Assembly (NCBI GenBank): GCA_015680685.1
Contig: MNCI01036718.1
Span: 547,201-611,200 of the forward strand
Source of the DNA: Gnetum montanum
Lineage: Eukaryota; Streptophyta; Gnetopsida; Gnetales; Gnetaceae
Length of the DNA: 64,000 bases
Direction: 5' to 3'
Part shown: positions 11,115-22,460 of the stretch, piece after piece
Position numbering within the stretch: the stretch's first letter is position 1
Layout: every line of letters starts with the position of its first letter
Made by a program: the position numbers and the translations under genes
Notes under the pieces: generated by a model
Database searches by the model: none
Seen by the model: the letters and a program-made list of their open reading frames with translations, nothing else
Told to the model about the DNA's origin: nothing

Positions 11115-13076
11115 TCATGTAGTTCCTAGTGGTGGTGGCTCCTCCATGGGTGCCTTTCCCTTGTCTTGCGCTCTAGGTCTTTGGTTTTGATAGCATTGAA
11201 GTATGGCCTGGAGTTTCTCCTCTTGTAAAGCCTTGACTGCCTTAGCTTGTGTGTAAGTTTGTGCTTGTGCCATAAAGGCATCCTAAACAGCCTTCTCTTT
11301 TTCTTTCACCACCCTTTTATTCTCTGTCAACAATTTATTAAGTTGCTTAGCTTTGAAAGTTTCCAGTTGGTATGTGGGAATGAATTAATAAGGATCCCAC
11401 TGCACTGCTTGCAAGGTCACGAGCTTTTCTTGCAATCTTTTTAGTTCTGCTTCAGTGTGCTCGGCCCTCATCTCCGTGATGACTAGCTTCACCTTGGTGG
11501 AAATGAGGTCTGATTATATTACTATAACATCCTATGGGATGTCAAACAAGGACGTCATTACCTATCCTATTTGCAGTAATCGGTCAAGTACATCCTCATG
11601 TTCTGTAGTAGTCATTGAGGTACCAACCAAATTTTGAGCATCTCGTGCTCTTGTAAGATCTATCGGTGGTACAATAAGCACATTGAATGATTTCTTAATG
11701 TGGTCTATGACCACTTTTGTGGCTCCTACTGCATCCTAGTGCTGCATGACCACCATCGTGGCCCCTTCACCAGTTTCCAACTACACCTGAAAGGACACAA
11801 TGTTCCCTGAAATCTATTGTGACCAAGTACTCTCTTCTCCTCCTATCTGAATGGACACTTCACCCTGTGCGCGATCCATAGAAATCATAGGCTATATAGC
11901 ATTGTCGATGACATGGAAGAGATTTACATCATCACAACTTCCCCAACTGACTATCTCAGTGATGGCCTTGAGATGGCTCATCGATGATCCGTAATCTTGT
12001 GGTGGTGGTGGTGGTTGATCCTTCTGGCCTGTGCTAGGCCTTGATTCTTCTTGTTAACTGGGTCCCATGCTTGGAACTTGGTTGGGTCCTGCAAGTTGAG
12101 TTGCAGTTGGCCGTGTCATCTATTCTTTTTCTTGTTCTAGCCCTAGCGTCTCACTAGTGATTTTCCTTGTAGCTGGTGGCTTTAGCAGTTCGACATACGA
12201 AGCATTTTGGACTTTTTAGATGACATCATTGGTGTATCCTCTGATACCAGCACGTCTACACAGCTTCCTAATAAGACAAGGGAAGGGCAATGCAAACTTC
12301 CATGTCTTCTGTTCTTCAAATCTCCTTAGGATCTCCGTAAAATATAGATGAGGCAGGTTAGCATTAACCTTTCCCACCAACATTACACATCCTCTTACCG
12401 CATATGTTGAAATTATTTTTAAAACTTTCTTGGGGAAGATGTGATAAGTCCCTATTTTGAAATAAATCTTCTCTTCTGTCATCAACTCCCCATAGGTCTT
12501 ATCTTCCTTACCATACGCCCTGTCTAACCAAACTCATCACACATCAAGGTCTGAGCAGGTAGACAACTGAGCAACCTTTGGCCCTATATTTGGAAGGTTT
12601 AATAATTTCAAAATGGCTTGAATAGAGAAATCAATAGTCACACCACAAATGTTAAACATGGTACCTTCTTCTTTGTTGTGCCAAAATTGGTACGTTTCCC
12701 CTAAGTACCAGGAACCACTTTCAAAGAGGGTAGGCCACAATGGGGACCCTTTGAGGTGATCCCTAACGACCTCCAAAGAAAATTTTGCAAAATGTACAAA
12801 GTTTAATTCCATGATCACTACAGTAAATATGGACCTTTCATGGATGGCCTGAACACAATCCTGGGGCAACGTGAGATGTTGTCCCTATTCAAACACTGCT
12901 ACAGCTCCTCCTTCTTCCTACCTTGATTGTACAGTGGTAGGGTCTTCTTGGTGGATGTTAAATGATTGTTCTTCCTACTCTGCATGTTGTTCAACAACAA
13001 CTTTTCCTTCACCTCTCCTAGGTTGCTTGATCCCACCTTGAGTAGGACCTTCCTGTTGTTCATGTTTCAGGGGCAT
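11115..13076 (-). pseudogene. E2 ORF2: plant-transposon-type protein with C-terminal coiled coil
   Basis: From the ATG at 13074-13076 to the TGA at 11115-11117 the frame has exactly 654 codons and no net indel, but about 17 internal stops. Residues about 70-290 include GVTIDFSIQAILKLLNLPNI and LPFPCLIRKLCRRAGI. These resemble the 'putative plant transposon protein' domain found in Athila-type elements (V.GV.VDFS..AIN.LL near the start, FPSLI..LC.RAGV at the end). A PPPPPQD linker follows near residue 360, then a charged segment with coiled-coil character (about 510-620) and a basic/proline end. The function of this family is not known to me. The stops lie where CAG, CAA, CGA or TGG codons are expected. 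A GATATC/TATA module lies about 550 bp upstream. E3 keeps only the two ends. Confidence 0.7.
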
Positions 13077-13142
13077 CTGCAATCACACGGGGCCAATCGT
13101 TAGTAAGGTTGTTACCAAAGTTAGGTTATACCTTACAACTCA

Positions 13143-13242
13143 TCTTAATGAATTTGTTTTATCTCCATGTGATGTTAATTATTAGGAGAAANGTCTTAAT
13201 GAATTTGTTTTATCTCCATGTGATGTTAATTATTAGGAGAAA
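13143..13242. repeat. 49-bp direct duplication around a single N
   Basis: 13143-13191 and 13194-13242 are identical (TCTTAATGAATTTG...AGGAGAAA) and separated by one N and one base. Two contig ends that overlap but were joined with a gap character would give exactly this. Confidence 0.85.
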
Positions 13243-13614
13243 ATGTCCCCAAAAGATTATAATATTTAATCCTCTTTGCTTAGGTGGTTTCCAAATCTAG
13301 TTTCTTGGTATAACTAAGGAGATGAAATTGTTTTTGGTGCACTTATCCTTAATTTTATAACTAATTACCCTTAATAATGTCCTTTGGGTGATGAAAAATT
13401 TCAAAAAATTTATGCACTATTCAATGTGTGCCCCTCCCCCACAACTAAGCTGAACACTTTGGGTTTAAGTAGGTTTAAACGAAATGAAAATCAAAGTACC
13501 ACCGAGCTAGTTATGGATATGAAAGCAAGGGACGTGCAATCGTGAGTTGTAGAGAGAATTTTGAAAAAATTTCCCCATGTGAATAGTTGCAAATGATGTT
13601 AATTAGCATGGGGG

Positions 13615-13715
13615 GTCACGTATATATATATATATTTGGATGCGATATCACTTACGCGATAGCACAGACGTGATATCGCATCGGCTAAGATATCATGTAC
13701 GCGATATCGCGACCT
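13615..13715 (-). promoter_or_regulatory. Promoter-like module inside E2 (GATATC array plus TA-rich box)
   Basis: In minus-strand order there is an array of GATATC units with flanking CGCG (about 13638-13712), then a TATATATATATATA run at 13620-13635. This copies the order in the LTR U3: palindrome array, then TATA box. The second frame of E2 (start 13076) lies downstream in the same direction. E3 lacks this module and also most of the second frame. Promoter activity is an inference; it could be a captured LTR fragment. Confidence 0.5.
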
Positions 13716-13719
13716 ATTG

Positions 13720-15079
13720 ATGCTAGGGTACTTTATAGAATGTACCAAATTTTTAATATTTTTTTTATAATTAAATGATGTAAAATAAGGACATCTAAAT
13801 GAGTTTTAAAGGGTTCTAGGGTAATTCAACTAGTTCTGAGGCACAAAAATTATGATGATGTGGAATTTATCAATAAGGACCCTGGATGGTAAGGGGGAGA
13901 AAAAGGCTATGTGATGGTTCATAGGAATGTTTGAATTAGAGGGATAGTAATAAGGGAAAGAATATCATTGACAAGATGCTGAGGGTAATAGATGGTGCGC
14001 AGAAGATGTGTTATGAGTGCAAATTACAAAAATTATGCAAGTGCGTCCTCCCCAAAATAGGTTCCAACCTCTAATGCCCTTGTGTGACCACACCTCAAAA
14101 TGTCCATAGGCACTAGAAGGGTTAAATGTAATCCATACTAGTTCCACAAAACACATACATGGAAGTATCACCAGAATGAGGTCAAAATTCTATGCTACAC
14201 AAGACACAAGCTACAATTACATGAATAGCGAGATAAGATGGACTATAGAAGGGATTGTAGAGATTGGGACATGAGGTAACTGACCTAGTGCACAATGAAT
14301 CCTATGTGTAAAGCATGATTAATGTGTCATTAACCCATCATTCCAAGATTAGGACCAAGTCCACTCCTTTAATTAGTGACACCGCATTGTTTCATCCCTT
14401 GATGAGCAACTATGAGAGTACCATAACAACAAGGCGTACGATCACTTGGCATTTTGTTCAAGGGAGGAGTGATTTTTGCTTTGTGGTACTTTCTTTGTTT
14501 TTTTTATTGCTGAATCTAGAAAAGCTACCAAACCTCAGGCATGGGTGCATGTCTTTCTAGTGGAACCTCCTAGAATAGCATTGGATTTTTAAGTGCCTTT
14601 TGATTACTCTTACTCCCATTTTGTGTTAGATCTACAAGGATCTTAGTACAACCACGTTGCATGATAACTCTCACAGACATCACCAAAGAGAATTCGCAAG
14701 TCCCCTTGATGTCACACCCTAATCATTCCCTCTTGGTCCATCCTTCTTCATTCTGGGTACAATGAACAAAAACTGAATTTTAAGTTTTAATAATGCCAAG
14801 AATATCACTATACCCTCAAATAGAACCTCTTTTTTGTAGAATGGATGAGTGGGTGTAATGGGCTCATTATCCAAATAATTGATCACTCGAGACTCGATAA
14901 CATAGAACACACCTCAATCAACGAGCCACATGAGTGTTTTATTTGTAGATGAGATTACTTATAAAAAGATAAAAAGAAAAAAAGACAAAAAGATAAAAAA
15001 AGAAATTGAAAAATGAGAAATTAGAAAAAAATGTAAAATTAAAGAAAATGAAAAATATTTATTAATACTACTTGTTGGG
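13720..15079 (-). other. E2 non-coding spacer between gag and ORF2
   Basis: About 1.3 kb without a sustained frame. It aligns well with 46.7-47.9 kb in E3 (for example the blocks around 14030-14330 and 46800-47120), so it is a conserved internal part of the family. It is nearer the 5' LTR than ORF2 is and would be leader or intercistronic RNA. In E3 a CTT-rich tract is expanded at the place corresponding to 14490. Confidence 0.6.
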
Positions 15080-17052
15080 ATATCCCCCATAACTAAACGG
15101 TTGAGCATGGTGAGGATTAATAAATGAAAGATGAGGATCCTTGCATGTTGGAAATATCAAAACTTGGTCATACTTACCCCATTGTGGTTCACACACCTGA
15201 TTATAGTAAGCATAGTGGGACAATTTATAAGATGTGGTTCCCGAGTAAAGAGTTGACCCACTATAATACTTGAGATCATAAGATGGTATGTTAGGATCGA
15301 GATGTCGTTCTCCATGGCTATATTCATTAGGCCATATGGTTGTTGGAGTGTTAATTGGTGGCCCTGATGAGGTGACACGAGGCGTTGGGTTTGAGGAGAA
15401 GGATGCACCACAGTGTTGGACTTGTGCTGAGTTGGAGAATGTAGTGGCCTTGGAACTGTGTTGTCCCTTCCTATGGTCATGTCTAAAAAAGGGACGCCTT
15501 TAATGTTAAGGAGGTCTCTCATTGCTATTGACAATAGCAGCACAAGTAATGTTCATGGGTGGTTGCTGTGATGCAGATACTTCAAGAACAGTTGGTGGTG
15601 ATGTAGAAGGAGGGAAAGGATGAGAATGTTGAAATTTAGGAGAAGTGTAAGGTACACAAGGTAGTGGTTGTGTTGAGGACATGGGCTGATAGTACTGAGG
15701 AGAATAATAATGTAGTGAGATAGAGTATGTTAACCCAGTCAAGAAAATAGGAGGTTGAACTAGATAAGCATTTGGATTCGGATGATACGAAGGGTGTCCC
15801 TAGTTTAGGGATGGCTTCCCCCATGACTAGGATTGTTGCCACTATGATCGCACACAGTATCTCTGTATGAACTCTGGGTGTAACGTGCTTCCCCAATACT
15901 CATATAAATGTAGAAAGATTGGTCATTGGCCCTTAGGGTGATTGTACAGGAAAATGTTGCATTCATATGTATGATTGGCAGTTGAGCTCTTATTTTCTTC
16001 ATCCCTTCTTTTCGATTGTCTAATGATATTTTGTCCTACTTCTCGGGTTGTCAAAACTCTATCTCCAGTAATATTGATATATTCTCCACACTTTTTATGC
16101 ATCCATTCTAGCATCTTATTAACCTTTGCCTCGATTTCATCTAATGATTGTTGAAATAGCAAAGATGGTTCTTCCTCCTTGAGATAGGTTGATTTCTCCT
16201 TTTTGTGATTATGGACCTCTGTTAAGTTGAGAATTTGGTCTTGTTGATGTTTTTCAACACTCTCCTATCTAGCCATTTCTCCTTCTTATTTTGCTAGCTA
16301 CTTAATAAGCTATTGGAATTGATGGATTCGTAGTTTGTATAGTTGACATTGGGCATACGTCCCTAGGGTCTCTCTTATTTCATCACGAAGCCCATCAATG
16401 ATATGGTACATTAGCCTTTCCTCAAAGAACTCATGGCCTAGATAGTTTTTTAACATGCATAATATCTTTCTAAGGCCATGTTCAAGGGTTCATGTTGTGC
16501 TTGTTTCCACTCTTGGATTTGTTTCCTCAAGGCCAACACTCTTGCATAAGTTTGATATCTTTCGTTAAAGAGTTCTACCATTGTTAGCCAACATCAAATT
16601 GAATTTGGTTTTATTGATCTATACCATACTTTTTCTTGGCCAATGAGTGTCATAGGAAAGAGCTTGAGTTTTTGCCAACTATTATCAATGTTGTTCCATG
16701 CATAGGCATCTTAGAAGGCTTGTAAATGTTGTTATGGATCCAAGTCAAAGCCTCCTAAGAAATTGGGAAAGTTGTTAAAATCGAGCCTAGGTAGGTGGCT
16801 CTCTTTACGATGCCTACGAGAGATTCAAATAGCCTCTTGTATTTACGTTAGGCTTGTAGTGGCCAGTAGGGGTTCATCATCATTGATCAAGTTATGCTTT
16901 CGTGTGTTGGGATGATGCTACCTTCATTTATGTTTATAAGAAATCTCCACCTCAGATTGCATACTCCAATCTTCATTGTCATATAATTCGTTGGTTATCC
17001 AATGAATTACTTCACTAGATGTGGCATTATCGTAGTCTTGTAGGAGAGGCAT
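15080..17052 (-). pseudogene. E2 gag-like frame
   Basis: Start at 17050-17052 (MPLLQDYDNATSSEVIHW), parallel to the start of the E3 copy. The capsid-like core LPRLDFNNFPNFLGGFDLDP, then FPMTLIGQEKVWYRSIKPNS and YQTYARVLALRKQIQEWKQA, aligns with E3. The zinc-knuckle region reads YECNIFLYNHPKGQ, so the second cysteine is phenylalanine. The tail is rich in proline, serine, histidine and tyrosine. Compared with E3 it lacks about 290 bp near the N-terminus (around 16930) and has at least one frameshift, because open blocks at 15923-16162 and 15157-15543 lie in different frames. Several positions that are stops in E3 are still glutamine codons here. Confidence 0.75.
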
Positions 17053-17173
17053 GGTTGTGCAATTATGTGTGAATTTGTATGTGACTTTTTGTAATTATTT
17101 CTTCCTAAAAGATATATTGTTAATTCCTATACAAAAACCTTGTATGATATAACTAATCTAGATAACTAGCATT

Positions 17174-17192
17174 GTCCTCGGCAATGGTGCCA
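17174..17192 (-). promoter_or_regulatory. E2 primer-binding site, tRNA-Asp type
   Basis: Minus strand TGGCACCATTGCCGAGGAC beside the 5' LTR. It differs at three positions from the complement of the plant tRNA-Asp 3' end, all transitions. Confidence 0.8.
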
Positions 17193-17193
17193 A

Positions 17194-18040
17194 TGATGAG
17201 TGGCGAGGTACCCCTACACTCAACCATACAAATACGAGTGCTTCACGCATGATCCAATAGAACTCTATAGACGGACTAGTTGTGGTATCTAGACAGTTAC
17301 TCATAGATCATAGTTCATTGTCTTCCCACCTGGACTAGTATTAGCTTTGTCACATATAGTTTAGTCCAGAGTGAGGTGTATGATGTGTACCCACACTAAT
17401 GCTACTCCTGGGTATGATGGGAAATAATATCAACTAAGCTAGGAGAGAGGATGAGAGAGAATCTAAACTAGCCTAAGTGCGATGAGCATCTATTCCTTAA
17501 TCATTTGTACACATCTTGGACCTCATGCATGACTACCACTAGGATTACCAAGTGCACGGCCTAGGTACGCTATTAGGTTACCACGTGGTCACACTTAAAT
17601 GCTCGTGATTAAGTCATACTTATTCCACGTTACTAGGAGATAAGGGTAGAGAGATATTAACTAAGAAAGAAATAAATAACAATAACAATTAAATAATTAA
17701 GCTAAGTGGATGCTACAATGATGAAGTAATCTCAATCTTTATTTCCAGTCATGTCCATGTCCAAGTACGTCACACTCGAAATAGGATGTTGTCCAATTAC
17801 AATCATCACACTGAGGGCATGCACTGGGAGAAAGGGTTGAGAGGAAAAACTGACAAAAAGTTCCTACCTTAATACTAAAAAACTAAAAAACTTAAAACTT
17901 CTTTACCAAATCTACCTACCTCTTATTTATAGATGAGGAGACAAGCTACAATATCATGTACATGATATAGCATCTAGGCTATGATATCGAGTACGTGATA
18001 TCATGGGTGCGATATCATGGCCAACAATTCATGACTCATA
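17194..18040 (-). repeat. E2 right (5') LTR
   Basis: Begins TGATGAGTGGCGAGGTACCC and ends near ATGACTCATA. The inverted terminal motif TGATGAGT/ACTCATCA is shared with E1 and E3. A minus-strand TATA box (CTATAAATAAG, about 17923-17933) lies just downstream of GATATC palindromes at about 17944-18022. Confidence 0.85.
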
Positions 18041-18180
18041 AATTGTCCTCTATATTTGGGTCATAGGATTTTGCATATATAAAATTATTCAAATTATTTT
18101 TTATAGGTTTTTTAGGGCTATCATTCATTTTTCTAGAATTTTTTATAATAGTTTCTTACACCATAGTTTTGAATATTGGA

Positions 18181-18752
18181 TGTAACATCCCCATTCCCAA
18201 ATGACACTATTGCATAATGAAGATGGTGCCTCTTCATAACAAGTGTTATGATTATCATAACAATACTTGAAAGGATAGTTGTAATTGAAACTCAAAAGGA
18301 TGCACTATAATAACAAAGATGTCTTTTGAGGAAACCTTTGGGGTTTGACCTAAGGCATTTATACTTGAGCTTAGAGGTCGTACCAAGCATGGAGTGGCAA
18401 AGCTAGAAAAGGTAGGTCACAGGTGTGAGGTGAAGTGGAATAGGAAGAGGACTAGCCATTCTTTTTGGCAGATGATAGGCCTAACTATGGTGGTAATGCT
18501 GAATTGCCTTGAAGGGATAGATGCCAAAGGAGGAATACCCCAGGAATACTCTTAAAGCATAATCCAGATACTTTATTCAATATCAATAAAACATTCTTTT
18601 CTTTATATCTCTGCATTTTCCTTATTATTTTATTTACAGATAATGTCGAATATTACATATATTTGACTTTTGATATATTATCTTCTTATGCATAATGTCT
18701 GATATAACATATATTTGATGTTTTCCATGACATCCAGGGATGGGATGTCACA
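18181..18752. repeat. Solo LTR with perfect target-site duplication
   Basis: A 572-bp unit that begins TGTAACATCCC and ends GGGATGTCACA, an 11-bp imperfect inverted terminal repeat with TG...CA ends. It is flanked on both sides by TTGGA (18176-18180 and 18753-18757). This is the footprint of an LTR retrotransposon reduced to one LTR by recombination. No internal domain or second LTR is present, and the family is not represented elsewhere in the window. Confidence 0.85.
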
Positions 18753-18757
18753 TTGGA

Positions 18758-19879
18758 TATAAGCTAAAGTTATTAATTTTTGGTTTTTTTCTATTATCAA
18801 ATATTTTCCCTATACAAAAATTATCATTGGTTTGTAACATTTGTTTTTGAATATATCCATGTATATAGCCTTCACATTATGATAGTTTCTTAATGACCAG
18901 ATTTCAATATATGTACCCTTCTTTACTAGAGCATTTAAAATGACTTACAAAAGTATTACTTTTGTTTGAGGTCAAATGATTTACTCGCTCCATGTTCTTT
19001 ATTCAATGACCACTATATGACTAGATACATTGGAACAATATTCATTCCTATTTTCATATTTTTTTAACCAAGTAAATTAAGCATAGAGCAGGGTGTGTTG
19101 GCTAAACACAAATGAAGTAAAATTTAAATGTTCATATAAGCTTGAAAGAATAAAAAATTTAATTTTTATATTTATCTTTATAATAGTCATGTTATATTAG
19201 TTGTTATGATTCACTAGTTCTAAAATTAGTAAACATAGGGAAAATATAAATTAAAGTTATTTATTTTGATCATAACCATTCCTTTCTTAATTTTATTTTC
19301 CTACATATGAAAGAATTAGTACATATAATCAATTACACATTCTCAAAATATTCAATTTAATGAGATTTCAAAAAAAATCTTTAAAATTATTCTATTTTTC
19401 CTTATGAAATTTTTTTGTAAATCATCTTTGTATCATGGAGTGCTAATGTTTTTCTTTCTTGCTCATCCTTCTTTGACATATCAATAGAATCCATCAATAA
19501 AGGGCAATGTTGCACCTACTTTTTCAATTCCATAATGACTGCAACAATTATGGTTTTGGTGTTATCTCATCTAAGTTTGATTATCAAAATGGCCCAAAAT
19601 GATATCATACAACATATTTTCAACCTCTAGGGATCTCTAGAAATTATCCTAGCTCATAACCCAACATCGGAACATTAGTTTCAATGATCTTGAAAAATTC
19701 AAGAAATAAAAAAATTTTGAAGTATTTGCATCAACATCAACTCTAAACAACCATATGTTAACCTTGTGGTATGTCAAAACCTTGAAAAATGGAGAATTTT
19801 CTAGTATTCTTATGAGGTATTGTAGGTCTAAGAAATGTGAATAAAGTATATAAGGAGACCAAGACACCAACATGAATTG
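18758..19879. other. AT-rich sequence without recognisable gene
   Basis: Several short ORFs but no domain, repeat pair or composition shift that I can support. The right end merges into the 5' LTR of E8, whose outer boundary is not clear. Confidence 0.4.
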
Positions 19880-20741
19880 ATAATTTGGAATATTGAAGTC
19901 CAATAAGAAAATTCAAAGATTTGAAGGAAATCACAAGAATTCAAGATGTCTCAATTCCAAAGAAGACATCCTAAATAATTACAAGATGTCTCATTCTGTT
20001 GCAAGACATCTTTGCTAAGAAGCTTTGGTCTCAGGCAAGACATCTCTACAAAACAACAGATGTCTCAAGTTAAGGCAAGATGTCTCAGCCAAGATGTCTT
20101 GGATTAGGTCAAGATATCTTAGGACAAATAAAGATATCTCACCTATAAGATGGAGAACATAGTAAGATGTCTCGATCTTGTGGAAGATGTCTCAACTAGC
20201 TATTTTTAGCCATTATATGAATTCCTTTGGACATATGGTGTTAAAAAAGCTATAAAAGAGAGTTATATCTTTTTGGGAATAGAAAGCACTATTCATGTGA
20301 TCAAGCAATCATTGTATACATCCTTTGAGAATTTTTTTACTTCATTTCTCTATCATCTATTGAATTATTTGTTATTTTGAGCCAAAAAGAAAAAAATCCA
20401 AATCTTAATTCATTTTCTTTCTTGATCTTTCTATCTCTCATTATAAGCCCTAAGGGGTTGGATGTGTTTCTTGAGAGAAGGAATTTTTTGAGCTTGTTAA
20501 GACCTTAAGGAGTTGGGTGTGTTTATAAGAGAAAATACCCCTAGCAAAGCTCAAGACTTTGTAAAGATTGTGGTATTCTTGAAACTACATTTTTTAAGGA
20601 ACAAAGTCTACAAGTATGTAAGGATTCTACCCTCCGAGTGTGGATGTATTGAAATTGGGCAGCCATGTACATCTATTATGCAAAAATTGGGTTTTATTGA
20701 CTAGAACTTATTCAATCCTCCTTCTAAGTTCTCAATCCTCA
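19880..20741 (+). repeat. E8 5' LTR (left boundary approximate)
   Basis: The right edge is set by the primer-binding site; the left edge is an estimate. The U3-like part (about 19940-20200) holds roughly a dozen copies of AGATGTCT or its complement AGACATCT. A TATA box (GCTATAAAAGAG) follows at about 20250. This would be the promoter of the element. Confidence 0.65.
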
Positions 20742-20743
20742 AG

Positions 20744-20757
20744 TGGTATTAGATACC
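20744..20757 (+). promoter_or_regulatory. E8 primer-binding site, initiator tRNA-Met type
   Basis: TGGTATTAGATACC two bases after the LTR, against the usual TGGTATCAGAGC pairing with initiator tRNA-Met. It fixes the LTR end at CTCA, 20738-20741. Confidence 0.75.
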
Positions 20758-20797
20758 TAGTATTCCCACGTTAAGCATAATAACTCAAGAGAGGATT

Positions 20798-22133
20798 ATG
20801 AAGGGAACATCTTACAATAAGCCATTAATGTTCAATGGGACTTCACACACTGGAAAGCACAAATGCAAGGATTCTTTGATTCCATGGAATTTTAAGTATG
20901 ACAATTCATCATGGAAGGACACACTCATCCCATCAACAACTCAATAGGCACTGAACTACCAAGAGATAAGTGGTTTGATGATAATAAAATTAAGTTTATG
21001 TTCGATTCAAAGGCTAAGAACTTTATCTACTGTGTTCTTAGCAAGCCTAAATTTAATAGAATTGTTGGGTGTAAAACTTCCAAAGAAATTTGGAAAGTTT
21101 TAGAGATCACTTATGAGGAAACCTTAGTAGTAAAGCAATCCAAACTTCTAGTCTTGCAATTTGAATATAATAATTTAAAAATGATAGAAGGTAAAAGAAT
21201 AAAAGATTATATCTCTAGGGCCAATGATCTTGTAGTAGCTATTAGAGGTATAAAGAATGAGTTATGTGAGAGTGAAGTCATCATTAAAATGATTAGAATC
21301 CTACTCCTTGAATTTAAACCCAAAATAAATACCATGAAAGAAATTAGGGATTTCTTCATAATCAAATTTGAAGAATTACAAAGTGTACATGTAGCATATA
21401 AAATGAATCTCATTAGTGAAGGTGCTATTGAGGAGGAACCCATTGCTCTTAAAATCTCTTTAAAAGCAAAGGAGATGTTGGATTATGATGTAAACAATAA
21501 TGATGAACTAGCTCTACTAACAAGAAGATAAAAAGGATTTTAACAGAGAAATGAAAAAGCTTCAATTAGTTGAAAAGCAAAGGTAAAATAAAAGGTAAGA
21601 AATCCAAAATTTCTAATCTTGATATCTCTTCTATAGAATGCTGGATATGTGATGGAAGAGTCCATATGGCCTCTAAATGTCCTAGTGCTTACAAGTTACA
21701 AAAGAAAGAGCCTATTGAAGAAAGGAGAATAAGTAACCTCTATATTAGTTGGGATGATGATGAAGAAACAAATGTTATTCCCTAAGATTCACATCTTCTA
21801 TGCATAACTTTGGTAAATCAAAAACCCATCAATGATATAATCTATGATAATGAAACTAAAGAAGATGAGAATACATTAAAAGAAAGATATGAGTTACTTT
21901 ATAGTGAGATCATTTTCTTTCAAAATTTATACATCAAAATAAAAAAAATTTTACATAGTAAGGAAGTAAAAATAGTTGAACTTTATACTGAATTCTCTAA
22001 TCTTAATAAGGAAAACTTAGACCTAAAGGCTAAGGTTCAAAAGCTAACATTGTCTCTTGAGCAAATTAACAAGGAATTGTTAGATATAAAACTTAACAAT
22101 GAAAAAATTACTAAAAATAAAGATATGGCTTAA
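20798..22133 (+). pseudogene. E8 gag remnant (UBN2-type Gag, zinc knuckle, coiled coil)
   Basis: Begins MKGTSYNKPLMFNG, with a frameshift to DFTHWKAQMQGFFDSMEF, the usual start of copia Gag. The longest open block, 20911-21531 (206 aa), covers the UBN2/Retrotran_gag_2 domain, with KEIWKVLEITYEE and RIKDYISRANDLVVAIRG. About 21640-21690 encodes a zinc knuckle, CWICDGRVHMASKC (C-x2-C-x4-H-x4-C). The block at 21810-22133 is a strongly helical, coiled-coil-like segment rich in E, K, L and N, typical of Sirevirus Gag tails. It binds RNA and builds the particle; here it is inactivated by shifts and stops. Confidence 0.8.
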
Positions 22134-22384
22134 GATATAAATCCAATACTTCCTTAGATCTAAGCATCATTATGTCTAATAGACAAGAGGAAATAATTTC
22201 TTAGGTTTGGATATCTAGCTAAAATGAGTAAAATGGTTTGTTTCTATTGTTGTAAAACTAGACATATTCAGTCTTTTTGTTATTTATGATTGAAACACTA
22301 TAATTGGTATTTTCAAAAATAACTCATAATATGTATGTTGTAGGAAAGAAAAGTTTGGAGACCTAAGGAGAAAAAGTCTAAAAA

Positions 22385-22460
22385 TATTAAAAGGAGCACA
22401 TGGTATTAAAAGGAGCACATGCTTGCTCAATTTGCTTTCTCTACTATTAAAAGGAGCACA
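22385..22460 (+). repeat. Triplicated 17-bp motif at the E8 protease start
   Basis: ATTAAAAGGAGCACATG occurs three times, at about 22389, 22407 and 22445. The last copy encodes the RSTW just before the protease active site, so local duplication appears to have copied a coding segment upstream. Confidence 0.75.

Larger units (their letters stand above)
10316..18040 (-). mobile_element. E2: non-autonomous Athila-related LTR element with gag and a second ORF
   Basis: Minus-strand element bounded by a truncated left (3') LTR and a full right (5') LTR, with a GTGGGGGTA polypurine tract next to the left LTR and a tRNA-Asp-type primer-binding site next to the right one. Between them lie only a gag-like frame (15.08-17.05 kb), about 1.3 kb of non-coding spacer and a second frame (11.1-13.1 kb). 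I find no protease, RT, RNase H or integrase. E3 at 45-51 kb is a sister copy. LTR termini and primer-binding site resemble those of the autonomous element E1, so E1-type proteins may have mobilised it. Confidence 0.85.
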
